Source: Luteipulveratus flavus
GTDB lineage: Bacteria > Actinomycetota > Actinomycetes > Actinomycetales > Dermatophilaceae
Assembly: GCF_029080175.1 (NCBI RefSeq)
Contig: NZ_JARFJC010000046.1
Reading direction: 5' to 3' (one strand)
Length of the DNA: 64,000 nt
Of this stretch, positions 38,209 to 48,980 are shown one piece after another. The translations under genes were made by a program, and so were the position numbers. The notes beneath the pieces are model-generated. The model was not told where the DNA came from and did no database searches. It was given only the letters and a program-made list of their open reading frames with translations. How positions within the stretch are numbered: position 1 is the stretch's first letter; every line of letters begins with the position of its first letter.

Positions 38209-39050
38209 TGGGACGGGTCACGACGCGCCGCCCGGTGCTGCGGATCGACCTGGACGGGGGAGAGCGGCGCCGGCCCGACACGCTGGTCGTGGAGGAGCCG
38301 CTGGAGATCCGGGTCGACGGCGAGGTCCTCACCGTCACGATGCGGATGCCCGGCCACGACGTGGAGCTGGTGCACGGGCTGCTGCGCTCCGAGGGCGTCA
38401 TCGCCAGCAAGGACGACGTCACCAGTGCGCGCTACTGCGTCGGCGCGGTCCAGGACGAGCAGGGCATGCAGGTCAACACCTACAACGTCATCGAGGTGGC
38501 CCTCGTCGGGCAGCGCGGGCTGCCCGTCTCGACGCAGCGTGGCCTGGTGATGCACAGCGGGTGCGGTCTGTGCGGAAAGACGTCCATCGACGCCATCCGG
38601 CAGAGCCTGCCGGGCCCGCTGGACCCCGACCGGGCGGGTGGCCTCGCCCCGGCGGTCCTGGTCGGGCTGCCGGATGCCCTCCGCGAGGAGCAGACGGTGT
38701 TCTCCCGTACGGGCGGGACGCACGCGGCGGGGCTGTTCACCACCGGCGGGGAGCCGGTCGTGGTCCGGGAGGACGTCGGCCGGCACAACGCCGTCGACAA
38801 GGTGCTCGGGTGGGCGGTGCTGGAGGAGATGGACGTGCGCGACCTGGTCCTGGTTGTCTCCTCCCGGGCGTCCTTCGAGATCGTCCAGAAGGCCGCCATG
38901 AGCGGGGTCGGCGTGCTGGCGACGATCTCGGCGCCGTCCGAGCTGGCGGTCGCCGCAGCGGACGAGCTCGGTATCACTCTGGCGGGGTTCGTGCGCAGGC
39001 GGTCCCTCAACGTCTACTCACACCCGCACCGCCTAGCATCGTCCCCGTGA
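38208..39050 (+). CDS. fdhD: Formate dehydrogenase accessory sulfurtransferase FdhD
   Basis: Transfers sulfur from a cysteine desulfurase to the molybdenum cofactor of FdhF-type enzymes. The 280 residues include MPGHDVELVHGLLRSEG, the redox Cys pair in HSGCGLCGK (Cys119, Cys122), TGGTHAAGLF and EDVGRHNAVDKVLG. TGATG overlap with the upstream oxidoreductase gene indicates co-translation and names that enzyme as its client. The 3' end overlaps the start of the phosphatidyltransferase gene by 4 bases, joining an accessory pair to a conserved core block. Confidence 0.95.
39034..39039 (+). promoter_or_regulatory. -10 hexamer inside the 3' end of fdhD
   Basis: TAGCAT ends 7 bases before the GTG of the phosphatidyltransferase gene and could give the downstream envelope operon its own leaderless transcript. 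Confidence 0.5.
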
Positions 39051-39655
39051 CGGAGACGGGGACCGGGGCCGCGCGCGAGCCGGTGGTGAGCGGGCGCGTG
39101 TGGACGGTGCCCAACGCGCTGTCGATGCTCCGGCTCGTGGGCGTTCCGGTCTTCCTGTGGCTCATCCTGACCGAGCACGACACCGCTGCGCTCATCGTGC
39201 TCGCGCTCTCCGGCGTCACCGACTACCTGGACGGCAAGATCGCCCGGCGGTACGGCCTGATCTCCCGCCTCGGGCAGCTGCTCGACCCGATCGCGGACCG
39301 CCTCTACATCCTCTCGACGCTGCTCGGGCTCGCCTGGCGGGACATCATCCCGTGGTGGTTGGTCGCCGTCCTGCTCTCGCGCGAGCTGTTCGTCCTGGCG
39401 CTCGGTCCGTCGTTGCGCCGTCACCAGCTGGCGATCCCGCCCGTCCACTTCGTGGGCAAGGCCGCGACGTTCAACCTGATTTACGCGTTCCCGCTGCTTC
39501 TGCTCGCCGAAGGTGGTTCGGTAGTGGCCGACATCGCCCGCCCGATGGGCTGGGCGTTCGCCTGGTGGGGCACCGGCCTCTACTGGCTGGCCGCGGTCAT
39601 GTACGCCGCCCAGATCCGGGGCATGGTCAAGCACAAGAAGGCGGTCTCTGCATGA
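39047..39655 (+). CDS. CDP-alcohol phosphatidyltransferase (PgsA2-like)
   Basis: Membrane enzyme joining a CDP-activated lipid to an alcohol, as in phosphatidylglycerol or cardiolipin synthesis. The 202 residues hold the full signature DG-x2-AR-x8-G-x3-D-x3-D (starting DGKIARR) among about five to six hydrophobic helices. It corresponds by order to M. tuberculosis Rv1822 (pgsA2). The GTG is preferred because of the -10 hexamer before it; the frame is open far upstream inside fdhD. ATGA overlap with the next gene. The acceptor alcohol is not certain. Confidence 0.9.
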   Translation: MTETGTGAAREPVVSGRVWTVPNALSMLRLVGVPVFLWLILTEHDTAALIVLALSGVTDYLDGKIARRYGLISRLGQLLDPIADRLYILSTLLGLAWRDIIPWWLVAVLLSRELFVLALGPSLRRHQLAIPPVHFVGKAATFNLIYAFPLLLLAEGGSVVADIARPMGWAFAWWGTGLYWLAAVMYAAQIRGMVKHKKAVSA

Positions 39656-40557
39656 ACGAGCCATCCGGCTCGAGCTCCCCACGTCGTGTCGGTTCGAGCA
39701 TGTCGTTGCTCACCGACCTCATGGAGCACCCGCTCGACCCGGGCTACCAGGCCGCCGCCGACCGTCGGGCGGCATCCGGCGGCCCCGCGAGGTCTGGCGG
39801 GCTGCGCAGCCCGCTGGTGATCGTCACCTGCGTGCTGATCGGCCTGCTCCTCATCGCTGCGGCCCAGACGCTGCGCCTGCCCCAGGACGCCGCCGACCGT
39901 CAGCGGCAGCAGCTGGTCGACCAGATCCACGGCCAGCAGAAGGCCATCGACGGCAAGACCCGCACCATCTCCGACCTGCAGCACGAGATCAGCGACGCGC
40001 AGCGCCGGGTGCTGGACCAGGGGAGTGGGGTCAGCGTCGCCGAGCAGCTCGAGCGCGTCGAGCTCGCCTCCGGCGCGGTGGCGGTGCACGGTCCGGGCGT
40101 CAAGCTCACCCTCGACGACGCACCGTCCAACCCGGACGCCGACGAGCAGTCCAACAGCGAGGAGGAGAGCTCGATCACCTCCAGCGACCTGCAGATCCTC
40201 ACCAACGGGCTCTGGCAGGCCGGCGCCGAGGCGATCTCGATCAACGGCCAGCGCCTCACGTCCACCTCGTCGATCCGCTTCGCCGGGCCGGCCATCACGA
40301 TCGACTTCCGTCCGATCGCCCGCCCGTACGTCGTGTCGGCCATCGGCGAGCCCGGCGGCATGCGCAAGCGATTCGAGGAAGGCCCCTCGGGTGACTACCT
40401 GAAGGCGCTGCCCTCCCAGATCGACATCCGCGTGAAGATGGACGACGCTGACAGGCTCAGCGTGCCGGCGTCGTCCTCGTCCGTCCTGCAGTACGCCCGC
40501 ACCGCCTCGACGAAGACCGCGACAGGGTCGACGTCCACCCAGAAGGAGACCCCGTGA
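39652..40557 (+). CDS. DUF881 family membrane protein (first copy)
   Basis: Single-pass envelope protein of 301 residues: a cytoplasmic head of about 50, a membrane helix at 53-72, a heptad-like coiled coil (QQLVDQIHGQQKAIDGKT...), and the extracytoplasmic DUF881 domain with VHGPGVKLTLDDAPS and GAEAISINGQRL. DUF881 proteins flank the small basic protein gene in this conserved actinobacterial cluster (Rv1823/Rv1825 in M. tuberculosis); a role in the cell envelope or division is suspected, not proven. Overlaps both neighbours by 4 bases (ATGA, GTGA). Confidence 0.9.
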   Translation: MNEPSGSSSPRRVGSSMSLLTDLMEHPLDPGYQAAADRRAASGGPARSGGLRSPLVIVTCVLIGLLLIAAAQTLRLPQDAADRQRQQLVDQIHGQQKAIDGKTRTISDLQHEISDAQRRVLDQGSGVSVAEQLERVELASGAVAVHGPGVKLTLDDAPSNPDADEQSNSEEESSITSSDLQILTNGLWQAGAEAISINGQRLTSTSSIRFAGPAITIDFRPIARPYVVSAIGEPGGMRKRFEEGPSGDYLKALPSQIDIRVKMDDADRLSVPASSSSVLQYARTASTKTATGSTSTQKETP

Positions 40558-40886
40558 TCCCCGCCGCCGGACTCGTCATCGGACTGGTCGCCGGCCTGTT
40601 CCTCCACCCGGAGGTTCCGGTCGGGCTCCAGCCGTACCTGCCCATCGCGGTCATCGCTGCTCTCGACGCCATCTTCGGTGCGCTGCGGGCTGTCCTGGAC
40701 GGCATCTTCGACGACAAGGTCTTCGTCGTCTCCTTCCTGTCCAACGTGGTCGTCGCCGCGCTCATCGTGTTCCTCGGCGACCAGCTCGGCGTCGGCTCGC
40801 AGCTGTCGACCGGTGTGGTCGTCGTGCTCGGCCTGCGCATCTTCAGCAACGTCGCCTCCATCCGTCGTCACCTCTTCAAGGCCTGA
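40554..40886 (+). CDS. sbp: Small basic protein family (DUF1290) membrane protein
   Basis: Short membrane protein of 110 residues with about three hydrophobic helices and the family sequence YLPIAVIAALDAIFGALRA, FDDKVFVVSF and the final GLRIFSNVASIRRHLF. In Gram-positives, 'small basic protein' genes are found with cell-division genes. GTGA overlap with the first DUF881 gene; the second DUF881 gene starts 5 bases later, giving the sandwich seen in relatives. Function unproven. Confidence 0.92.
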   Translation: MIPAAGLVIGLVAGLFLHPEVPVGLQPYLPIAVIAALDAIFGALRAVLDGIFDDKVFVVSFLSNVVVAALIVFLGDQLGVGSQLSTGVVVVLGLRIFSNVASIRRHLFKA

Positions 40887-40891
40887 TCCTC

Positions 40892-42634
40892 ATGCCCAGC
40901 CGTAAGAAGCGCCCCCACCTGCGACGCCGTGCTCAGTCGCCGGCCGGGGCGCCGCCGTCAGCCACCGACCGCACCACCCCGCCCGTCGACGAGGCGGCCG
41001 CGGTCACCGAGCCGGGAGACGGCGAGAGCGTGCCGCCGACGACCGACGCCTCGTCGGTCGAGCCCGACGAGATGACCACGGCGCGGTCGTCCGGCGCCGC
41101 ACCGTCGTCGGTCGAGCCGTCGTCCGCCGCACCGTCGTCCGTCGAGCGGGCGGACGACGCCACCGACGTGGACGCGCCTGCGCAGGCTGCTGGACCGGAC
41201 GACCACTCCGACCGGACGCCCGCGCCCGAACCAGCCGACGAGCGTCCGGCCGACACCGCTGAGGCGACACCGGCGACCGAGTCGCTGGTTCCGGACTCCG
41301 ACGGGGGCCTCGCACCCGCGGACCGTCCCGCTGCGAGCGCGGGCCCGAGCGAGCCGGCCGAGCGATCCGATGTCCCGTCCGAGCGACCGACCGAGTCGGC
41401 CGCTGCCGACGAGCCCGGTCCAGCCGTCGACCCCGTCCCTGGTCACGACGGTCCGGACCGGTTCGACCCCCCGGCCGGCGGTGCCGCGGACGACGAGCGG
41501 GTCGAGCTCACCTCGTCGGCGCCGAGCGACGAGGCGGTGGCGCCGGCCGTCGAGGAGCCCGCCGACGTACGTCCGGGCGCGCCCGTCACAGCGGAGGCCG
41601 AGGACGCTGACAGGACCCAGGAGGCGACCTACCCCCACCCGGCGGCACGGTCGGGGGAGCCGACGCCGGAGCACGAGCCGCAGCAGCCCCCGGACGCCCG
41701 GACGCCGGTCCGCGCCGAGCTGCCCGCCCGACCCGGCAACGGTGCGACCGCGGTCCCGTCCGCAGCGACGGCCGCCCAGCCAGCGACGGACGCGCGTGCC
41801 GACGACGTACCGCCGTCGAGACCGGAGCCCGCGGAGCCGCCTCGCGTCGAGCCGAGCGACAGAGGGCCGAGCGACACGGTGCCGGCCAGCTCGGTACCGG
41901 CCGACGAGAGCGAGCCTTCGGCCTGGGGGCGTCTCGGCCGGATGGCGATGCCCCGGCTGACCAAGGGCAATCTGCTGGCCGCCCTGCTCGCGCTGGCCCT
42001 CGGCTTCGCCACGGTGACTCAGGTGCGCCAGACCCGCACCTCGGGCCTGGAGAACCTGCGGCAGTCCGACCTGGTGTCCCTGCTCGCCAACGTCAACAAC
42101 CAGTCCAGCCGCCTCGACAAGGACGTCCGTGACCTGACCCGTACCCGCGACGGCCTGAAGTCGGGCGACAACGACGGGGCCGCCCTGAGCGCCGCGCGTG
42201 ACCGGCTCGCCTCGCTGGGCATCCTCGCCGGCACGGTCAAGGCCACCGGGCCGGGCATCAAGATCGTCGTCAACGACCCCGACCGGGCGATGATCGCCGC
42301 GAACCTGCTCGACACCGTGCAGGAGCTGCGCGGCGCCGGCGCCGAGGCGATCCAGATCGGGGACGCGCGCGTCGTCGCCGACAGCTGGTTCGGCACCTCG
42401 AAGGACGGCACGCTGGTCGTCGACGGCAAGCCCGTGCGGGCGCCGTACACCATCCTCGCGATCGGTGACTCGCACACCATGTCGACGGCGATGGCGATCC
42501 CCGGCGGGGTCGTCGAGCAGCTCAAACGGATCGGTGCCCACCCCACGGTTCTCGAGCTGGGCCGCGTCGAGGTGACCGCGTTGCGGGCCGTCTCGGACGC
42601 TCGTTACGCTCAGCGCGACGACCAGGGGAAATGA
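40892..42634 (+). CDS. DUF881 family protein with a long disordered N-terminus (second copy)
   Basis: A 580-residue envelope protein. Residues 1 to about 345 form a highly acidic Pro/Ala/Ser/Glu/Asp-rich disordered region with repeated SSVEPSS/PSSVE units near 68-90. A membrane helix follows at roughly 360-380 (LLAALLALALGFATV), then a coiled coil and the DUF881 domain (ATGPGIKIVVNDPDR, GAEAIQIGDARVVADSWFG). Family members are normally near 250-300 residues, so the cytoplasmic extension doubles the protein. It ends the envelope operon; gcvH follows after 47 bases. Confidence 0.88.
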   Translation: MPSRKKRPHLRRRAQSPAGAPPSATDRTTPPVDEAAAVTEPGDGESVPPTTDASSVEPDEMTTARSSGAAPSSVEPSSAAPSSVERADDATDVDAPAQAAGPDDHSDRTPAPEPADERPADTAEATPATESLVPDSDGGLAPADRPAASAGPSEPAERSDVPSERPTESAAADEPGPAVDPVPGHDGPDRFDPPAGGAADDERVELTSSAPSDEAVAPAVEEPADVRPGAPVTAEAEDADRTQEATYPHPAARSGEPTPEHEPQQPPDARTPVRAELPARPGNGATAVPSAATAAQPATDARADDVPPSRPEPAEPPRVEPSDRGPSDTVPASSVPADESEPSAWGRLGRMAMPRLTKGNLLAALLALALGFATVTQVRQTRTSGLENLRQSDLVSLLANVNNQSSRLDKDVRDLTRTRDGLKSGDNDGAALSAARDRLASLGILAGTVKATGPGIKIVVNDPDRAMIAANLLDTVQELRGAGAEAIQIGDARVVADSWFGTSKDGTLVVDGKPVRAPYTILAIGDSHTMSTAMAIPGGVVEQLKRIGAHPTVLELGRVEVTALRAVSDARYAQRDDQGK

Positions 42635-42681
42635 CGCGCGTTCTCTGAGCGACGAGTACCCCTGACTACCAAGGAGATTGC

Positions 42682-43071
42682 ATGAGCGAGCTCGAGTACC
42701 CGGCTGACCTGCGCTACACCAACGACCACGAGTGGGTCGCGGACAAGGGCGACGGTGTCGTCCGCGTGGGGATCACCGCGTACGCCCAGGACGCACTCGG
42801 CGACGTCGTGTACGTCAGCCTGCCGGCCGTCGGCGACTCCGTGACCGCCGGCGACAGCTGCGGTGAGGTCGAGTCGACCAAGTCCGTCAGCGACCTGTAC
42901 TCCCCGCTCGACGGCGAGGTCGTCACGGTCAACGAGGGCCTGGACGGCGCACCCGAGCAGGTCAACACCGCCCCGTACGCCGAGGGCTGGATGTTCGAGC
43001 TGAAGCTCTCCGACCCGGCCGCGGTCGAGGCGCTCATGGACGCCGAGGCCTACCAGGCCACGCTCGGCTGA
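42682..43071 (+). CDS. gcvH: Glycine cleavage system H protein
   Basis: Lipoyl carrier of the glycine cleavage complex; its arm shuttles the aminomethyl group between GcvP, GcvT and Lpd. The 129 residues are the usual size, with lipoylation site Lys67 in EVESTKSVSD and the conserved TNDHEWV near the start. AAGGAG lies 6 bases before the ATG. Separate from gcvP, which is three kilobases downstream under a riboswitch; gcvT is not in the window. Confidence 0.97.
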   Translation: MSELEYPADLRYTNDHEWVADKGDGVVRVGITAYAQDALGDVVYVSLPAVGDSVTAGDSCGEVESTKSVSDLYSPLDGEVVTVNEGLDGAPEQVNTAPYAEGWMFELKLSDPAAVEALMDAEAYQATLG

Positions 43072-43146
43072 ACCGCCGGCGGTGCAGCGCCCGTCCGTGC
43101 GCTCACCGCCCACCCGCATTCCGCTCTGCTGGAGCGCGGGGTCCCC

Positions 43147-43152
43147 TAGAGT
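43147..43152 (+). promoter_or_regulatory. -10 hexamer upstream of garA
   Basis: TAGAGT between gcvH and garA predicts a start near 43159 and a leader of about 70 bases. Confidence 0.35.
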
Positions 43153-43230
43153 GACTCCTTGGACCACGACCGGTCATCGGCTGCTGGCGGATGACCTGCT
43201 CGACCGACGAACGACGACAGGTAGGTGGAC

Positions 43231-43752
43231 ATGTCCGACCAGGACCCGGGCGCGCAGCGGGACAACATTCCCGGGGGCGAGCGCAGCGGCCAGGTCGATC
43301 CCAGCGGCCCGCAGGGCAGCTACGCCGACGACGCGACCACGGCGAGGATCCCCAAGTTCACCGAGCCGACCAGCCCGGAGTTCGTGCCCGACGGGGAGAC
43401 CCGTCTGTCCAACACCGACCAGGCCACCGTCGAGGCCCTTCGGCCCGGGACGGCGCTGCTGATCGCGCTGCGCGGCCCGAACACCGGCGCGCGGTTCCTG
43501 CTGGACGCCGACGAGGTGAGCACCGGTCGGCACCCTGACAGCGACATCTTCCTCGACGACGTCACCGTCTCGCGGCGGCACGCGGTGTTCCGCCGCACCA
43601 GTGGAGGCTTCGAGGTCCAGGACGTCGGCTCGCTCAACGGCACGTACGTCAACATGCAGCTCGTCGACTCGGCTCCGCTCCGGACCGGTGACGAGGTCAT
43701 GGTCGGCAAGTTCCGCCTCGTCTACTACGGCAGCGCGCAGCCCGCGTCGTGA
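43231..43752 (+). CDS. garA: FHA-domain regulator GarA/OdhI family
   Basis: Phosphothreonine-binding regulator. In mycobacteria and corynebacteria this protein inhibits 2-oxoglutarate dehydrogenase and controls glutamate metabolism, and is switched off by Ser/Thr-kinase phosphorylation. The 173 residues have a variable acidic N-terminus with ATTAR (Thr36-Thr37) in the place of the kinase-target ETTS, then an FHA domain at about 76-165 with STGRHPDSDI, VSRRHAVF (Arg100, Ser114) and SLNGTYVN. ATG is preferred over a GTG two codons earlier. GTGA overlap with ftsR. Confidence 0.9.
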   Translation: MSDQDPGAQRDNIPGGERSGQVDPSGPQGSYADDATTARIPKFTEPTSPEFVPDGETRLSNTDQATVEALRPGTALLIALRGPNTGARFLLDADEVSTGRHPDSDIFLDDVTVSRRHAVFRRTSGGFEVQDVGSLNGTYVNMQLVDSAPLRTGDEVMVGKFRLVYYGSAQPAS

Positions 43753-44441
43753 CCTCGCCCAGCGGCCGCGGTCTGACGATCGGTGCCGTGCTGGAACGCC
43801 TCCGGTCCGACTTCCCGGACCTGACCGTCTCCAAGGTGCGCTTCCTGGACACCGAGGGCCTCGTCTCTCCGCAGCGTCGGGACTCGGGCTACCGCGAGTA
43901 CTCCGAGCGCGACATCGAACGGCTCCGCTTCGTGCTGACGGCCCAGCGGGACCGCTTCTGGCCGCTGCGGGTCATCCGCGACGCCCTCGATGCGTTCGAC
44001 CGTGGGCTGCCGCCGGAGGAGGGTCCCTCCGGCGGGCTCCCGGCGGTGCCGCCGCCGGTGGGGGACGACGACCTGCCGTCCGCCGACGACCTGTCGACCC
44101 CGCTGCGCCGGCTGCGCCTCACCCGCGCCGAGCTCTCCGACGGAAGCGGGCTGGCCCCGTCCCAGGTCACCGAGCTGGAGACCTTCCACCTGATCACCGC
44201 CGACGCCGAGGGGTACTTCGGGGAGGCCGACCTGACGGTGGCGCGGGCGGCCGAGGCGCTGGCGGCGTACGGCGTGAGCGGCCGCCACCTGCGCGCGTTC
44301 CGGCTCGCGGCCGACCGCGAGATCGGCCTCGTCGAGCAGACGGCCGGGTCCGACGGCGCCAAGCGCGCCGACGTCCTCGCGCGCTGCCTGACCCTGCACG
44401 TCGCTCTCGTACGCGCGGGCCTGCAGGAGGGCCGAACGTAG
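43749..44441 (+). CDS. ftsR: MerR-family regulator FtsR
   Basis: DNA-binding regulator (230 residues). The N-terminal MerR winged helix reads TIGAVLERLRSDFPDLTVSKVRFLDTEGL and RDSGYREYSERDIERLRFV; the C-terminal helical domain is not a known metal sensor. Homologues are Rv1828 in M. tuberculosis and FtsR in Corynebacterium, which activates ftsZ. Overlaps garA by 4 bases, so probably co-translated. Target sites were not identified in the window. Confidence 0.9.
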   Translation: MTSPSGRGLTIGAVLERLRSDFPDLTVSKVRFLDTEGLVSPQRRDSGYREYSERDIERLRFVLTAQRDRFWPLRVIRDALDAFDRGLPPEEGPSGGLPAVPPPVGDDDLPSADDLSTPLRRLRLTRAELSDGSGLAPSQVTELETFHLITADAEGYFGEADLTVARAAEALAAYGVSGRHLRAFRLAADREIGLVEQTAGSDGAKRADVLARCLTLHVALVRAGLQEGRT

Positions 44442-44455
44442 TCGCGCCGACCGGG

Positions 44456-44461
44456 TAGCGT
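44456..44461 (+). promoter_or_regulatory. -10 hexamer for the bifunctional nuclease-family gene
   Basis: TAGCGT ends 7 bases before the GTG at 44469. A GGGAGG stretch lies between them but is only one base from the GTG, too close for normal use. Confidence 0.4.
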
Positions 44462-44468
44462 GGGAGGC

Positions 44469-44966
44469 GTGAAAGAGGTCGACGTGATGGGTGTCCGGGT
44501 CGAGATGCCGACCAACAACCCGATCGTGCTGCTGCGCGAGCGCGGCGGTGAGCGGCACGTCCCGATCTGGATCGGTGCCCCCGAGGCCACCGCGATCGCG
44601 TACGCCCAGCAGGGCGTGACGCCGCCCCGGCCGTTGACCCACGACCTGCTGGTCGATCTGCTGACCGGGCTGGGGCACCGCCTCACCGAGGTCCGGATCA
44701 CCAAGATGGAGGAGCAGGTCTTCTACGCCGAGCTCGTGGTCGACGGCAACACGCGGATCAGCTCCCGTTCCTCGGACGCCATCGCGGTCGCCCTGCGCGC
44801 TCACGTCCCGATCCTGGTGGACGAGGCGATCCTGGCCGAGGTGGGCGTGGTCGTCCCCGTCGAGGAGGAGGACGAGGTCGAGCGGTTCCGCGAGTTCCTC
44901 GACCAGGTCTCGGCCGAGGACTTCGAGGCTCCGCCGGACGAGACGAGCGATCCGACCGACACGTGA
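44469..44966 (+). CDS. Bifunctional nuclease family protein (DUF151)
   Basis: 165-residue protein of the BFN/DUF151 family, members of which have reported DNase and RNase activity. Conserved segments: NNPIVLLRERGGERHVPIWIG, EATAIAYAQQG, PLTHDLLVDLL and SRSSDAIAVALR. Order matches Rv1829. The GTG at 44469 is preferred for its position relative to the -10 box and homology; a GTG three codons earlier is possible. The last 30 residues are acidic. Followed by a 183-base gap before the next MerR gene. Confidence 0.9.
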   Translation: MKEVDVMGVRVEMPTNNPIVLLRERGGERHVPIWIGAPEATAIAYAQQGVTPPRPLTHDLLVDLLTGLGHRLTEVRITKMEEQVFYAELVVDGNTRISSRSSDAIAVALRAHVPILVDEAILAEVGVVVPVEEEDEVERFREFLDQVSAEDFEAPPDETSDPTDT

Positions 44967-45149
44967 CCGGGGTGCTGGACCCGACCTCACCGTCAACCTA
45001 AACTCAAGACTTGTCACGGGCGCCGCGCGACACGCCGGCCGTCGGTGCCGGTGGTCGTTGACCCCGGCCGACCCCCGGAATAGCGTCATCGTGAAGTCAC
45101 CTGGTCGGCATGTCGTCCTTGAACGCGGACGAGTCATTCGGAGGTTGTC
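44967..45149 (+). promoter_or_regulatory. Promoter region of the second MerR gene
   Basis: TAAACT at 44999-45004 lies inside an AT-richer segment (TCAACCTAAACTCAAGACTTG, 44993-45013 minus the last base) that could also be an operator for one of the MerR proteins. A second -10-like TAGCGT is at 45081-45086. GGAGG at 45140-45144 serves the GTG at 45150. No gene is seen here. Confidence 0.45.
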
Positions 45150-45737
45150 GTGGGTACGACGGGCGAAGTGCGATCTGCGGAGTCGACGACTCCGGCGCCC
45201 CGGCAGGAAGCACTGTTCACCGAGGGTGTTCCGGAGGCGCTGTCCGACTCGGTCGGCTACCGCGGCCCGGCCGCCTGCCGCGCGGCGGGCGTCACCTACC
45301 GTCAGCTCGACTACTGGGCCCGTACGGGCCTGCTCGAGCCGTCGGTACGCAACCCCTCCGGCTCGGGCCACCAGCGGCTGTACAGCTTCCGCGACATCCT
45401 GGTGCTCAAGATCGTCAAGCGGTTGCTCGACACCGGCGTCTCGCTCCAGCAGATCCGCACAGCGGTGTCGGCGCTGCGCGACCGCGGTGTCTCCGACCTC
45501 GCCGGCATCACGCTGATGTCCGACGGCGCGACGGTGTACGAGTGCACCTCCGACGACGAGGTCATCGATCTCATGCGCGGCGGCCAGGGCGTGTTCGGCA
45601 TCGCGGTGGGCTCGGTGTGGCGCGAGGTCGAGGGCAGCCTGGCCGAGCTGCCGAGCGAGCGTCCCGACGCGGAGGCGCCGGCACCGCACCCCGGTGACGA
45701 GCTGCGGCTGCGGCGGGAGCAGCGCAGCGCCGGATAG
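45150..45737 (+). CDS. MerR-family transcriptional regulator (Rv1830-like)
   Basis: Second MerR protein of the block (195 residues). After a variable 35-residue head comes the MerR DNA-binding domain GPAACRAAGVTYRQLDYWARTGL and SGHQRLYSFRDILVLKIVKRLLDTGVSL; the C-terminal part (SDGATVYECTSDDEVIDLM...VFGIAVGSVW) is typical of the Rv1830 group. Targets unknown in this organism; autoregulation through the AT-rich upstream region is plausible for a MerR protein. GTG start with a good GGAGG. Confidence 0.9.
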   Translation: MGTTGEVRSAESTTPAPRQEALFTEGVPEALSDSVGYRGPAACRAAGVTYRQLDYWARTGLLEPSVRNPSGSGHQRLYSFRDILVLKIVKRLLDTGVSLQQIRTAVSALRDRGVSDLAGITLMSDGATVYECTSDDEVIDLMRGGQGVFGIAVGSVWREVEGSLAELPSERPDAEAPAPHPGDELRLRREQRSAG

Positions 45738-45807
45738 TGCTGGTTCGCCGGTCGCGGTGCTCCGGTGCGGGCTCGCCGTCGTGCGAGCCCACCTGGTCGC
45801 TCACTGG

Positions 45808-45813
45808 TAGATT
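45808..45813 (+). promoter_or_regulatory. -10 hexamer of the gcvP riboswitch transcript
   Basis: TAGATT predicts a start near 45820, 10 bases before the riboswitch aptamer; no clear -35 was found. Confidence 0.45.
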
Positions 45814-45830
45814 GGTGGCGCCGAACACAC

Positions 45831-45930
45831 CGGACGGGAGAGTCCTCATCAGCGACGATGGGGCGCCGAAGGAGCAAACTCCCCGGAACCTCTCAGGCGC
45901 CAGGACCGCCCGGATCAGGCATCTCTGAAG
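45831..45930 (+). promoter_or_regulatory. Glycine riboswitch aptamer
   Basis: The conserved glycine aptamer core is present: GGGAGAGTCC at 45836-45845, GGCGCCGAAGGAGCAA at 45872-45887 followed by CTCCCCGGAACCTCTCAGG, then CCAGGACCG and a closing GGATCAGGCATCTCTG. It sits 80 bases before gcvP, the expected target. Only one full aptamer is visible, not a tandem pair. Confidence 0.92.
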
Positions 45931-45962
45931 CGTTCACGTACGTGACAGAGGGGGAGACGCAC

Positions 45963-46005
45963 CCACCCGGCCAGCAGGTCCGGGTGGCCGCCTCACCACC
46001 GGGAG
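45963..46005 (+). promoter_or_regulatory. Riboswitch expression platform and gcvP ribosome site
   Basis: CCACCCGG (45963-45970) pairs with CCGGGTGG (45980-45987). Part of that right arm, GGTGG (45983-45987), can instead pair with CCACC (45996-46000), directly beside the GGGAG ribosome site (46001-46005). The two hairpins exclude each other, as in translation-controlling riboswitches. Confidence 0.55.
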
Positions 46006-46009
46006 TGTC

Positions 46010-48889
<2,880 letters not shown>

Positions 48890-48914
48890 GGCGTTCATGA
48901 CCTGCTGACCGTGC

Positions 48915-48952
48915 AGGAGGCCGGAGGCACCCATCGGTGCCTCCGGCCTCCT
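48915..48952. terminator. Bidirectional terminator between gcvP and the aminotransferase gene
   Basis: A perfect 17-bp stem (48915-48931 with 48936-48952) with loop CATC, placed between two convergent genes. The strongest hairpin in the window. Confidence 0.85.
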
Positions 48953-48980
48953 CGCGTCGGCGCCCGACCAGCGCGTGGAC

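Noticed and set aside
45091..45516. Possible leaderless ORF starting at GTG 45091 behind TAGCGT
   Set aside because: It runs in a different frame through the MerR gene and codes for an Arg-rich non-conserved peptide; the hexamer is more likely a second promoter for merR.
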